Source of the DNA: Crocinitomicaceae bacterium
GTDB lineage: Bacteria > Bacteroidota > Bacteroidia > Flavobacteriales_D > Crocinitomicaceae
NCBI GenBank assembly: GCA_029252405.1
Contig: JAQXBM010000100.1
Location: 1-51,087 of the forward strand
Reading direction: 5' to 3'
DNA: 51,087 nucleotides
Below, one piece after another: positions 43,256 through 51,087 of this stretch (positions are counted from its first letter, which is position 1; every line of letters starts with the position of its first letter). The translations under genes and the position numbers were made by a program. The notes below the pieces were generated by a model that was not told the origin of the DNA, did no database searches, and was given only the letters and a program-made list of their open reading frames with translations.

Positions 43256-43273
43256 ATGGATACAAACTTGAAC

Positions 43274-44374
43274 ATGAAAAAATACTTCTCTGGACTTCTC
43301 CTCCTCGTTTCAATTCTTGCTTTTCAATCGTGTAAAGAAGAAGTTGACCTCATCGGTAATTTTGAGGAAACGGCTATTGTTTACGGACTTCTTGATAAAG
43401 CCGATTCTGTTCACATGGTGAAAATTAACCGTGCGTTTATCGGACCTGGAAACTCAATCGAAATTGCTGCCATTCCAGATTCTAATTATTTTGACGAGCT
43501 CGTTGTTACAGTTGAAGAATATGTCGCTAATAGCTTACAAAGAACTTGGACATTAGGAGATACTTTGGTAGATGACAAAGACGAAAACGGAATTTTCTTT
43601 GCTCCTCAGCAAAAATTATACTTTTTTGAAACACCACCATCTGCTCCACTTCTCGACGATGCGATTTACAAATTGCACATTGACGTAAACAATGGTGAGT
43701 TTGAAGTTACAGCGGAAACAGAGATCGTTTCAGGAATGATTGTGGATGCATCAAGCCAAAATTACACGATGCGTTTTGCTCAAAATCCGGGTGAATACAA
43801 CACGACTAATTTGGGTGTAGGTTCTGGAAATGCCTTCCAAATCAACACAACATTGACAACAAATTACCGCGAATGGACAGGTAGTACTTTCGTAGATCGT
43901 TCGTTTAGCTGGAACTTGGGTGAAAAAGAAACAAGTCCTGGTGAAAACTTAAATTTCGCAGCAACTGGTGAAACTTTCTACAACCTCATGAAAACATCAT
44001 GTGAAGGAGGTGATCCTTTAGCTGACAGACGAACTTTCGTTTCATTCGATGTTGTTGTGACTGGAGGTGCTGAAGAATTGTACAACTACATTTTGGTAAA
44101 CAAACCGAGTAGCAGCTTAGCGCAAAGCAAGCCGACTTACACAAACTTGTCTGCAACAAATGATCATCCAGTAATTGGAATCTTCTCTTCAAGACAAACC
44201 TTGAGAGTCAACAAACCATTCTACTTATCAACCGGTCAAGCGTTTATTCGCGCACTGGATCAGAAAAGCACGCAAGAGCTTTGTATTGGTGGAATCACGG
44301 GGCCGTTCCTATTCTGTAGCGATCACCCTGGAGACAATGTTGCAACGAATCCGCAGCCTTATGCCTGTCCTTGA
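43274..44374 (+). CDS. DUF4249 family lipoprotein
   Basis: 366 aa from the ATG at 43274, which begins a proper lipoprotein signal (KKYFSGLLLLVSILAFQSCK, Cys 20). Earlier in-frame starts at 43253/43256 overlap the promoter. The DUF4249 pattern is visible: NFEETAIVYGLLDKADSVHMVKI near the start, NRAFIGPGNS, a mid-region Cys pair and a late LCIGGITGPFLFC. In Bacteroidota, DUF4249 lipoproteins usually sit beside a TonB-dependent receptor and are probably outer-membrane accessory proteins; here no receptor is adjacent. A Pro/Cys-rich end (NPQPYACP) closes the protein. Confidence 0.85.
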   Translation: MKKYFSGLLLLVSILAFQSCKEEVDLIGNFEETAIVYGLLDKADSVHMVKINRAFIGPGNSIEIAAIPDSNYFDELVVTVEEYVANSLQRTWTLGDTLVDDKDENGIFFAPQQKLYFFETPPSAPLLDDAIYKLHIDVNNGEFEVTAETEIVSGMIVDASSQNYTMRFAQNPGEYNTTNLGVGSGNAFQINTTLTTNYREWTGSTFVDRSFSWNLGEKETSPGENLNFAATGETFYNLMKTSCEGGDPLADRRTFVSFDVVVTGGAEELYNYILVNKPSSSLAQSKPTYTNLSATNDHPVIGIFSSRQTLRVNKPFYLSTGQAFIRALDQKSTQELCIGGITGPFLFCSDHPGDNVATNPQPYACP

Positions 44375-44395
44375 TCTCAGTTGAGGGAAAGTTGT

Positions 44396-44403
44396 TAACT
44401 TTG
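44396..44403 (+). promoter_or_regulatory. -7 element immediately before priA
   Basis: TAACTTTG, a full TAnnTTTG match, ends exactly 4 nt before the priA ATG (44408), predicting transcription at or next to the start codon (leaderless). The -33 candidate (cTTG, 44370-44373) is at a slightly long 22-nt spacing. Confidence 0.5.
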
Positions 44404-44407
44404 GTTT

Positions 44408-46891
44408 ATGGCCGAAAGAAAGACACTCTTTGTCGATGTCATTTTACCAGTTCCGATCAGAAATGAATTCACTTATCGTGTTCCTTTTGAACTGAATGAT
44501 GCCGTATTTAATGGTGCCAGAGTCGTTGTCCCTTTCGGAAGAAATAAGCTCAACACGGGCATTATTACTCGCATTCATGAGACTATTCCAACGGCTTATC
44601 AATCCAAGTACATTGAATATTTATTGGATGATCGTCCGATAATTACACCCAAGCAATACTCATTTTGGAAGTGGATTTCAAACTATTACATGGCACCAAT
44701 TGGCGATGTAATGAACGCTGCGCTTCCCTCGAATTTCAAATTGGCGAGTGAAACGCAAGTAGCACTCCACCCCGATTACACCATCGATCCTAAATTTCTC
44801 ACAGAACGTGAGCACGATATAGTGTTGGCCTTGGAGATTCGAGAAAAAATGGATCTGAAAGAAATCGCTGAACTTGTCGGCATCAAAACGATTCAGCCGA
44901 TTATCAAGGCATTGATCGACAAGAAAGCGGTGATTTCCATTGAAGAATTGAATGATAAATTCGTTCCCAAAACAGCGATGTTTGTTCGATTCAGCGAGCA
45001 CTACCGTCAGGAAGATGCACTTTCCAATCACATTCAAGAACTCGAAAATAGTAAAGGCAAAGCCAAGCGTTTGGAAGCAATTTTATCCATGCTGCACCAC
45101 GGTGATTTGAGAGAGGGGGAAATGACTCCGATCCTTCGTAAAACCTTGCTAAACGACGGCGTATCGCCTTCATCTTTGAACACATTGGAACAGCACGGAA
45201 TTATTCTTCAAGAACGGTACGAGATTTCCCGTTTTCAATCATCATATGATGAAGGAGATGCCTTCAAACCTTTGTCCGAATCACAGAGCGTTGCTCTAAA
45301 GGAAATCCATGAAGGATTCGAAGAGGATAAGGTAGTATTGCTACACGGCGTAACTGGATCAGGGAAAACCGAAGTATATGTTCAACTCATTCAAGAACAA
45401 CTCGACCTTGGCAAACAAGTATTGTTTTTACTTCCGGAAATTGCACTGACTACTCAGCTCATCCAGCGGCTTTCAGCTTATTTCGGAGAACAAGTTGGCG
45501 TCTACCATTCGAAATTCAATCAAAATGAACGAGTGGAGATTTGGAATCATGTTTTGAACAATGATCCCAATCGATTCAGAATTATATTGGGAGCGCGATC
45601 TTCCATCTTCCTTCCATTTCAAGATTTAGGATTGATTGTGGTCGATGAGGAGCATGAATCTAGTTTCAAGCAATACGATCCTTCACCGCGATACAACGCA
45701 CGTGACTGCTCTATTGTACTTGGAAATTTGCATAAAGCGAATATTGTTCTCGGATCGGCAACGCCAGCTATCGAAAGTTACTACAACGCTCAAACAGAGA
45801 AATACAAGCTAGTTGAATTAATGGATCGATTTGGTGATATTCAGTTACCCGAAATCCAATGTGCAAACCTTCGAAAGGAGCGCAAGCAAAAAAGCATGCA
45901 GTCGGATTTTAGTTCGTTCTTGATAGAACATATTCGGGAAGCCCTGGCGTTGGGCGAACAAGTAATTTTATTCCAAAACCGCAGAGGATATACCCCACTT
46001 TGGATGTGCGAAGTCTGCAACTGGACTCCGAATTGTACGAATTGTGATGTTTCGTTGACCTATCACAAACAAAGTAACCAGTTGAAATGTCACTATTGCG
46101 GATACAGCACGCCACCAGTTGGTTCTTGTTCTTCTTGTGGAAGTAATCGACTGAAAATGCTCGGCTTCGGAACAGAAAAGATTGAAGATGAATTGGGCGT
46201 TTTCTTCCCAGATAAAATCATCAAACGCTTGGATTTAGACACCACTCGATCCAAAAATGCCTATGCAACAATTCTCAATGAATTCGGAGGAGGTGGGATT
46301 GACATTCTCATTGGAACGCAAATGGTTTCCAAAGGCTTGGATTTCGAAAACGTGAATCTTGTTGGAATCCTGGATGCGGATATGCTCTTGAATCGTTCAG
46401 ATTTCAGGGCCTTTGAGCGCTCTTTCCAATTAATGACCCAAGTTGCGGGTCGTGCGGGTCGACGCAAGAAACGAGGAAAAGTAATTGTGCAAACCGGAGA
46501 TCCCGATCACTGGGTGATTCAAAAAGTGATGGAACACGATTTTATTGGATTCTATAACAGTGAGATCATGGAACGGAAGAATTACTTCTATCCACCTTAC
46601 TATAAAATCATTGAGTTGACCTTGAAACACAGAGATGAGAACAAACTGAATCTCGCGTCAATTGAATTGGCCAACAGTATGAAATCGTTGTTCAAGGAAC
46701 GTGTTTTAGGACCAGAGTACCCAGTTGTGAGGCGGGTGAAAAACATGTACTTAAAACGCATCACCCTGAAAATTGAACGCTCAGCGAACGATAAAAAGGT
46801 AAAAACACGGTTGCAGGAAATGATAGACGAGTTCTATGCTACGCCTTCAAATAAGTCGATACGGGTAATTGTAAATGTTGATCCGAGTTGA
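44408..46891 (+). CDS. priA: Primosomal protein N' (replication restart helicase PriA)
   Basis: 827 aa, typical of Bacteroidota PriA and longer than E. coli (732). It reloads the replisome at stalled forks. The N-terminal 3'BD is LFVDVILPVPIRNEFTYRVP; Walker A is GVTGSGKTEVY (about residues 316-326); the DEAH-type box is VVDEEHESSFKQYDPSPRYN; the zinc module has eight Cys in four CxxC pairs (CEVCNW, CTNC, CHYC, CSSC); motifs V-VI are GTQMVSKGLDFENV and TQVAGRAGRR. All parts are intact. Its stop codon directly abuts that of the convergent rpoD with no bases between. Confidence 0.96.
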   Translation: MAERKTLFVDVILPVPIRNEFTYRVPFELNDAVFNGARVVVPFGRNKLNTGIITRIHETIPTAYQSKYIEYLLDDRPIITPKQYSFWKWISNYYMAPIGDVMNAALPSNFKLASETQVALHPDYTIDPKFLTEREHDIVLALEIREKMDLKEIAELVGIKTIQPIIKALIDKKAVISIEELNDKFVPKTAMFVRFSEHYRQEDALSNHIQELENSKGKAKRLEAILSMLHHGDLREGEMTPILRKTLLNDGVSPSSLNTLEQHGIILQERYEISRFQSSYDEGDAFKPLSESQSVALKEIHEGFEEDKVVLLHGVTGSGKTEVYVQLIQEQLDLGKQVLFLLPEIALTTQLIQRLSAYFGEQVGVYHSKFNQNERVEIWNHVLNNDPNRFRIILGARSSIFLPFQDLGLIVVDEEHESSFKQYDPSPRYNARDCSIVLGNLHKANIVLGSATPAIESYYNAQTEKYKLVELMDRFGDIQLPEIQCANLRKERKQKSMQSDFSSFLIEHIREALALGEQVILFQNRRGYTPLWMCEVCNWTPNCTNCDVSLTYHKQSNQLKCHYCGYSTPPVGSCSSCGSNRLKMLGFGTEKIEDELGVFFPDKIIKRLDLDTTRSKNAYATILNEFGGGGIDILIGTQMVSKGLDFENVNLVGILDADMLLNRSDFRAFERSFQLMTQVAGRAGRRKKRGKVIVQTGDPDHWVIQKVMEHDFIGFYNSEIMERKNYFYPPYYKIIELTLKHRDENKLNLASIELANSMKSLFKERVLGPEYPVVRRVKNMYLKRITLKIERSANDKKVKTRLQEMIDEFYATPSNKSIRVIVNVDPS

Positions 46892-47761
46892 TTAACCCAA
46901 GTACATCTGCAAGGTTCTGCTTCGAGCCGTATGCTTCAATCTTCGAATCGCTTTTTCTTTGATCTGACGAACACGCTCACGTGTCAATTCAAATCGCTCA
47001 CCGATTTCCTCCAGTGACAATGGGCTTTTCCCATTCAATCCGAAGTATAAACGAACCACTTCGCCTTCACGCATTGTCAAGGTAGATAAAGAACGCTCAA
47101 TATCACGTTGCAAGGACTCGATTACCAAATTTTTCTCTGGTCCAGGAAGCGCATCGTTTGGTAATACATCATACATCGAAGAAGATGAATCATCTCCGTT
47201 CACAAGTGGAGCATCCATTGAAACGTGACGTCCAGTATTTCCAATTGATTGTCGCACATCTGCCACAGAACAATCTAAGAACTCTGCCATTTCCTCTGCC
47301 GAAGGTGGACGCTCAAGGCGCTGCTCCAATTCAGAGAAAGCACGGTTAATTTTATTAATTGTTCCAATTTTATTGAGGGGCAATCTAACAATTCTCGCTT
47401 GATCAGCCAATGCTTGTAAAATAGATTGACGAATCCACCAAACGGCGTAAGAGATAAATTTAAACCCACGGGTTTCGTCAAAACGTTCGGCTGCTTTGAT
47501 TAATCCAACATTACCTTCATTGATTAAATCGGGAAGTGACATCCCTTGATTTTGATATTGCTTTGCAACAGAAACCACAAAACGCAAATTCGCTTTCGTT
47601 AATTTCTCTAGTGCTCGTTTATCTCCTGCCTTAATTTTTCGTGCTAATTCAACTTCTTCTTGCGCCGTAATAAGATCTACACGACCTATTTCTTGCAAAT
47701 ATTTATCCAATGATGCGGTTTCACGATTCGTGACCTGCTTGGTAATTTTTAGTTGTCTCAT
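46892..47761 (-). CDS. rpoD: Primary RNA polymerase sigma factor RpoD/SigA
   Basis: 289 aa from the ATG at 47761 ([14 protein letters not shown]), the standard Bacteroidota start and length; an extension to 47830 adds 23 unrelated residues. It lacks region 1.1 and the large non-conserved insert of E. coli sigma-70. Regions seen: 1.2 ([20 protein letters not shown]), 2.1-2.4 ([20 protein letters not shown], then [20 protein letters not shown]), 3 ([20 protein letters not shown]) and the 4.2 helix-turn-helix ([20 protein letters not shown]). It directs RNA polymerase to TTTG/TAnnTTTG promoters such as those marked here. Confidence 0.97.
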   Translation of the reverse strand: MRQLKITKQVTNRETASLDKYLQEIGRVDLITAQEEVELARKIKAGDKRALEKLTKANLRFVVSVAKQYQNQGMSLPDLINEGNVGLIKAAERFDETRGFKFISYAVWWIRQSILQALADQARIVRLPLNKIGTINKINRAFSELEQRLERPPSAEEMAEFLDCSVADVRQSIGNTGRHVSMDAPLVNGDDSSSSMYDVLPNDALPGPEKNLVIESLQRDIERSLSTLTMREGEVVRLYFGLNGKSPLSLEEIGERFELTRERVRQIKEKAIRRLKHTARSRTLQMYLG

Positions 47762-47893
47762 ACTCAAAATAAATTGGTTCTTATGTATAAAACGTTGACA
47801 ATACCCTTTTGGTTGGAACAGTTCACTCAATGATTGCTACAGAATGAACATTGATAGAGCTTTTTTCGAGCAAATCGCGAATTTCAGCGAATA

Positions 47894-47926
47894 TTTACCT
47901 TGTTAAGCATTCGATGTGTATTTTTG
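47894..47926 (+). promoter_or_regulatory. Promoter of the low-molecular-weight phosphatase gene
   Basis: TATTTTTG (47919-47926), a full TAnnTTTG match, with TTTA (47894-47897) 21 nt before it as a weak -33. The -7 box ends exactly 4 nt before the ATG at 47931, as at priA, again predicting a leaderless transcript. Confidence 0.5.
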
Positions 47927-47930
47927 TCCC

Positions 47931-48389
47931 ATGAAAATTGTAATGGTTTGTCTTGGAAACATTTGCCGATCGCCTTTAGCGGATGGTTTACTGCGTAAAA
48001 AAGTAGCTGAAGCTGGCTTGGATATTGAAGTTGATTCTGCAGGAACAGCTGCGTATCACATAGGGGATCCACCGGATGTTCGGATGCGTGCAACAGCCAA
48101 ATCGAAAGATTGTCCCATTGATGATTTACGAGCTCGCCAATTCGTTGTGGAAGATTATGATCGTTTTGATCGCATTTATGTGATGGATGAAAGCAACAAG
48201 AACAATGTTTTGTCGCTAGCAAGAACTGCTGAAGACGAAGCGAAAGTTGAAATGATCTTGAATTTGAGTCATCCAAGCATGGATTTAGAAGTTCCCGATC
48301 CTTACTTCGGAGGAGAAGAAGGATTTTTGGAAGTGTATCAGCTCTTGGATGAAGCGACCGATATTCTCATGAACGATTTAAAAAATTAG
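47931..48389 (+). CDS. Low-molecular-weight protein-tyrosine phosphatase
   Basis: 152 aa from the ATG at 47931. The earlier in-frame start at 47916 overlaps the -7 box, so I reject it. The N-terminal active-site loop is VCLGNICRSP (nucleophile Cys 7, Arg 13). The general-acid Asp is in VPDPYFGGEEGF near residue 125. Such enzymes dephosphorylate tyrosine or act on small phosphoesters; in bacteria they often regulate capsule synthesis, but no capsule genes are near. The stop is one base from the start of the RsmI-like gene, so the two are co-transcribed. Confidence 0.94.
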   Translation: MKIVMVCLGNICRSPLADGLLRKKVAEAGLDIEVDSAGTAAYHIGDPPDVRMRATAKSKDCPIDDLRARQFVVEDYDRFDRIYVMDESNKNNVLSLARTAEDEAKVEMILNLSHPSMDLEVPDPYFGGEEGFLEVYQLLDEATDILMNDLKN

Positions 48390-48390
48390 C

Positions 48391-49104
48391 ATGGAAAAAG
48401 GAATGATATATATGATCCCAGTGACTCTGGGAGGTGAAGTTGTAAATGATGTCATTCCTGCGAATGTTCAATCCATTGCGACAGATTTGCGCTATTTCAT
48501 TGTAGAAAATGTGAAATCTGCTCGACGTTTTTTGCGTAAAATTGATCGTGAATTTCCAATTGACGATTGTCAGTTTTTTGAAATCAACCGCAAGACAGAA
48601 GCTTCAGAGATTTATCGCTATTTGAAACCAGCGAAGGAAGGACACAACATTGGTGTAATGTCTGATGCAGGTTGTCCAGGCGTTGCCGATCCAGGAGCAA
48701 TCATCATGACAATGGCACACGAAAAGAACATCAAAGTTCAACCTTTGGTTGGTCCATCTTCTATCTTATTAACATTGATGGGAAGTGGATTTAACGGACA
48801 GAATTTCTCATTCTCAGGTTACTTACCGAAGGAAAGAAAAGATCGAATTCGCGCCATGAAGAACTTCGAAGCGGACACTTATCGCAATGGAACGACTCAC
48901 TTGTTTATGGATACTCCGTTCCGAAATATGAACGTGTTGGAGGATTTGCTGAATGAGCTAGCGGATACTACGATGATTTGTATTGCAAGCAACTTGACAT
49001 TGGTTGGTGAGAACATTCGAACGATGTCGGCGAAGGATTGGCGAGAACACGCGTATGATTTAGCGAAGAAGCCGACGATGTTTGCTATTGGGAAGAAACA
49101 ATGA
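48391..49104 (+). CDS. RsmI-like tetrapyrrole-methylase family SAM methyltransferase
   Basis: 237 aa. The tetrapyrrole/corrin methylase fold is clear from NIGVMSDAGCPGVADPGA (about 88-105) and VQPLVGPSSILLTLMGSGF followed by FSFSGYLPKERKDR. The same motifs occur in RsmI, which 2'-O-methylates C1402 of 16S rRNA, but the N-terminus differs (MIYMIPVTLGGEVVNDVIP rather than the usual ATPIGNL start) and it lacks the C-terminal ~45 residues of E. coli RsmI. It may be a second, divergent paralog as is common in Bacteroidota. It is transcribed with the phosphatase (1 bp apart). Confidence 0.85.
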   Translation: MEKGMIYMIPVTLGGEVVNDVIPANVQSIATDLRYFIVENVKSARRFLRKIDREFPIDDCQFFEINRKTEASEIYRYLKPAKEGHNIGVMSDAGCPGVADPGAIIMTMAHEKNIKVQPLVGPSSILLTLMGSGFNGQNFSFSGYLPKERKDRIRAMKNFEADTYRNGTTHLFMDTPFRNMNVLEDLLNELADTTMICIASNLTLVGENIRTMSAKDWREHAYDLAKKPTMFAIGKKQ

Positions 49105-49144
49105 GTTACTCTGAAAACCTTGAGAATTCTACAGAAGTAGTTAG

Positions 49145-49930
49145 CTACTTCATCCCACGTCGCTTCTTAATCGCTTCGTACGATTCCTGAATTTTCTGGA
49201 ATTTCTCTTTTGCTCCTTTTTGATACTCCTCACCCATTTGAGCCACTTTGTCAGGGTGGAATTTGATCGCCATTTTACGGTAGGCTTTCTTTACTTCTTC
49301 GTCGGTTGCGTTTGCATCAACTCCTAGAACTTTGTAATCTGAATCTACATTTCGGTAGAACATGTTCTTCACACTCTCGAAATCGACGTTGGAAACGCCC
49401 ATCATTCCTGAGATTTGTTGAATCACATCGATTTCTGAAGGAGAAACATCACCATCCGCTTTTGCTATTCCGAAGAGGTAATGAAGCAATTGAACTCGAA
49501 CTTCAGGCTGCATTCTCACGCGGATATCCTGACAAATTCGTTGCAACGGAATGTTCCCTGAATCGAGGTATTTCTTGAGAGTTTGTAGGTGTTGGCTGTT
49601 GAATTGAGGCCCGAATTGCTGCGCAAAAAACGCTTTTACGTAATCCAACTCAGATCTTAACACCTTACCATCTGCCTTCATTACGGCTGCCGAGAGCGCA
49701 ATCAACATATTTGGAACGTCGCTCGATGCCGTTGAGCGTTGTTGGTACATATTGAACAACTCTTCGGCCGTGAATTGACCTCCGCCAGTTCGTCCTCCTT
49801 GCGAACGCAATTGCTTCATCAGGTTCTGGTAATTGTCTATTCCAGTCCCGATGATAAACCCTAAAAGGCCTCCCCAAATGCTTCTTCCAAAAAGGAAAAA
49901 TCCGCCTACAGCTAAAATGTATTTAAACAA
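49145..49930 (-). CDS. DjlA-like membrane J-domain protein with TerB domain
   Basis: 261 aa from a TTG at 49930 (reading [20 protein letters not shown]). Another TTG at 49948 adds six residues but lies inside the hairpin of the htpG terminator. There is no ATG. Order: N-terminal membrane segment (about 3-28), a Gln/Gly-rich linker, a TerB-like all-helical domain (about 75-185: [20 protein letters not shown] ... [20 protein letters not shown]), and a C-terminal J domain (about 190-255, [19 protein letters not shown]) with HPD in IKFHPDKV. DjlA proteins recruit DnaK to the inner membrane. The htpG gene lies just upstream on the same strand. Confidence 0.9.
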   Translation of the reverse strand: MFKYILAVGGFFLFGRSIWGGLLGFIIGTGIDNYQNLMKQLRSQGGRTGGGQFTAEELFNMYQQRSTASSDVPNMLIALSAAVMKADGKVLRSELDYVKAFFAQQFGPQFNSQHLQTLKKYLDSGNIPLQRICQDIRVRMQPEVRVQLLHYLFGIAKADGDVSPSEIDVIQQISGMMGVSNVDFESVKNMFYRNVDSDYKVLGVDANATDEEVKKAYRKMAIKFHPDKVAQMGEEYQKGAKEKFQKIQESYEAIKKRRGMK

Positions 49931-49946
49931 ATCTCTAGTTTTATGC

Positions 49947-49976
49947 AAAAGCGGACAAGTTACCCTGTCCGCTTTT
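49947..49976 (-). terminator. Terminator downstream of htpG
   Basis: Perfect 11-bp arms AAAAGCGGACA and TGTCCGCTTTT (49947-49957, 49966-49976) with an 8-nt loop, A/T-rich on both sides. It lies between htpG and the DjlA-like gene on the minus strand, implying the latter depends on read-through or its own promoter. Confidence 0.8.
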
Positions 49977-49987
49977 TATTTCTTAAT

Positions 49988-51087
49988 TTATACCAACTCG
50001 ATACTGCGCTGGATAAATGCATTCAGGGCCTCCCCTTTCAACATTCCTTGCGATAACAGAGCGATATCTGTCAATTGTTTCACCTTTCGATCTTTCGATT
50101 TCTTCGTCTTTGTATTTAAGACATCGCTGATCTTTTCATGATTCGCGTTGACAACAACATTGTACGTTTCTGGGAAAGCTCCGTAGAAACCTCCGCCACC
50201 ACCCATGGCCTGTTGTTCTTTCATTCGACGAATGAACTCAGGTTGCGTAATGATGATTGGTGCATCGCTCGAATCCATGCTCTCGAAGTTGACATTGAAC
50301 TTCTGCTTATCCAATACCTCTTCAAACAATGGCTTCAACTCAGCTTCCTCTTCTTGTGATAACTTCGATGGGATCTCTTCATCTTTCTGAATCAATTTAT
50401 CCAAGGTGTCAGCATCGACACGCGCGAATGAAACACCCTCATTTGCTTGTTCCATCTTGCTAATCCAGTGTGGCGCAAGTGGTCCGTCAACATGTAAAAC
50501 GTCATATCCACGACCTTTCGCATTCTGAACAAATCCGTACTGCTCCTCTGGTGCGTTTGAGTAAAGGATTACTTTTTTGTCATCTTTGTTCGTCTGAAGC
50601 GTCGCGATTTTTTCTTCGTACTCCTCCATTGTGAAATGCTCGCCTTCTGTGTTTTTCAACAAGGCGAATTTCTTTGATTTCTCAGCAAATTTGTCATCTG
50701 ACAACATTCCGTATTGAACGAACAAGCTTAAATCATCCCATTTTTCTTCAAAATCTTTTCGATCTTTTCGGAACATCTCGCCCAATTTATCCGCTACTTT
50801 CTTCGTGATATGCGAAGAAATTTTCTTCACGTTTCCATCACTTTGTAGGTACGAACGAGATACGTTCAATGGAATATCTGGAGAATCAATCACGCCGTGA
50901 AGCAAAGTCAAGAATTCTGGAACGATTTCCTCTACACTGTCCGTAATGAATACTTGATTTGAGTATAGATTGATCTTGTTTCTCTGGACCTCTACATTCT
51001 CCTTGATTTTTGGGAAATATAAAATTCCTGTCAAGTTGAATGGGTAATCAACATTTAAGTGGATGTGAAACAACGGATAAATTGGGC
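49988..51087 (-). CDS. htpG: Chaperone HtpG (Hsp90), C-terminal part, cut by the window edge
   Basis: The frame is open to the last base of the window; the visible 366 residues are the middle and C-terminal domains. Landmarks: PLFHIHLNVDYPFNLTGILY, then the middle-domain ITDSVEEIVPEFLTLLHGVIDSPDIPLNVSRSYLQ (in family-typical pieces: DSPDIPLNVSR), LHVDGPLAPHWISKME, and the C-terminal dimerisation region ending LNAFIQRSIELV. The N-terminal ATPase domain lies outside the window. A Met-like start at 51073 is actually an internal TTG codon. A strong terminator follows at 49947-49976. Confidence 0.96.
   Translation of the reverse strand, partial: PIYPLFHIHLNVDYPFNLTGILYFPKIKENVEVQRNKINLYSNQVFITDSVEEIVPEFLTLLHGVIDSPDIPLNVSRSYLQSDGNVKKISSHITKKVADKLGEMFRKDRKDFEEKWDDLSLFVQYGMLSDDKFAEKSKKFALLKNTEGEHFTMEEYEEKIATLQTNKDDKKVILYSNAPEEQYGFVQNAKGRGYDVLHVDGPLAPHWISKMEQANEGVSFARVDADTLDKLIQKDEEIPSKLSQEEEAELKPLFEEVLDKQKFNVNFESMDSSDAPIIITQPEFIRRMKEQQAMGGGGGFYGAFPETYNVVVNANHEKISDVLNTKTKKSKDRKVKQLTDIALLSQGMLKGEALNAFIQRSIELV

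Noticed and set aside
47762-47830. Longer RpoD start
   Set aside because: The extra 23 residues do not resemble sigma factors; the ATG at 47761 matches the usual Bacteroidota RpoD N-terminus.
49134-49151. GAAGTAG-TTAG-CTACTTC hairpin between the RsmI-like and DjlA-like genes
   Set aside because: Only seven pairs and no U-tract on either strand; it overlaps the DjlA-like stop codon. Not enough to call a terminator.

Overview
The window looks like ordinary chromosome of a free-living, Gram-negative member of the Bacteroidota, most likely Flavobacteriales and perhaps a Fluviicola/Crocinitomicaceae-like lineage (the family-level guess is inference). Supporting evidence: several secreted proteins end in type IX secretion (T9SS) sorting domains; there is a large TonB-dependent receptor with a carboxypeptidase-regulatory N-terminus; RpoD is the short (~289 aa) Bacteroidota form; DUF4290 and DUF4249 proteins are present; and several promoters fit the Bacteroidota consensus TTTG-N19/21-TAnnTTTG. 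I see no tRNA, rRNA, CRISPR, prophage or insertion sequence.

Layout. 1-1319 (+): end of one gene, overlapping by ATGA a secreted barrel-like protein with an acidic insert, then a bidirectional terminator. 1402-3783 (-): a three-gene arsenosugar locus (peroxidase-like protein, radical-SAM ArsS, ArsM). 3852-6515 (-): grpE-dnaJ-CPBP protease; the DnaJ has lost one of its two zinc sites. 6664-11228 (-): a lipoprotein coupled to a 1090-aa WG-repeat protein. 11476-13320 (-): TlpA-like thioredoxin, small secreted protein, and a membrane-bound LytTR regulator, divergent from an FG-GAP lipoprotein (13653-14855, +). 14935-19922 (-): murA, a small RWG-motif secreted protein, DUF4290, purL. 20008-21270 (-): LamG/T9SS protein. 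21480-24580 (+): lpdA, an SRPBCC protein set among short repeats, and a GT2 glycosyltransferase.

24514-33211 (-) is the most coherent accessory unit: a lamin-tail T9SS protein, TonB-dependent receptor, secreted endonuclease I, 5'-nucleotidase C-terminal lipoprotein, 5'-nucleotidase metallophosphatase and a barrel protein, followed by a terminator lying inside the 3' end of the convergent glycosyltransferase. Together they could cut extracellular DNA, dephosphorylate the products and import something derived from them.

33548-51087: a DPP-IV-like S9 peptidase and citrate synthase (+), a small secreted protein and a THUMP-type rRNA methyltransferase with a long charged tail (-), a patatin/Omp85-type protein, a double-VOC protein, a DUF4249 lipoprotein and priA (+), rpoD (-, stop codons abutting those of priA), a low-molecular-weight phosphatase and RsmI-like methylase (+), then a DjlA-like J-protein and the C-terminal part of htpG (-). 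Housekeeping genes dominate; the nucleic-acid locus, the arsenosugar locus, the repeat-flanked SRPBCC gene and the promoter/start arrangements are the parts most worth a second look.
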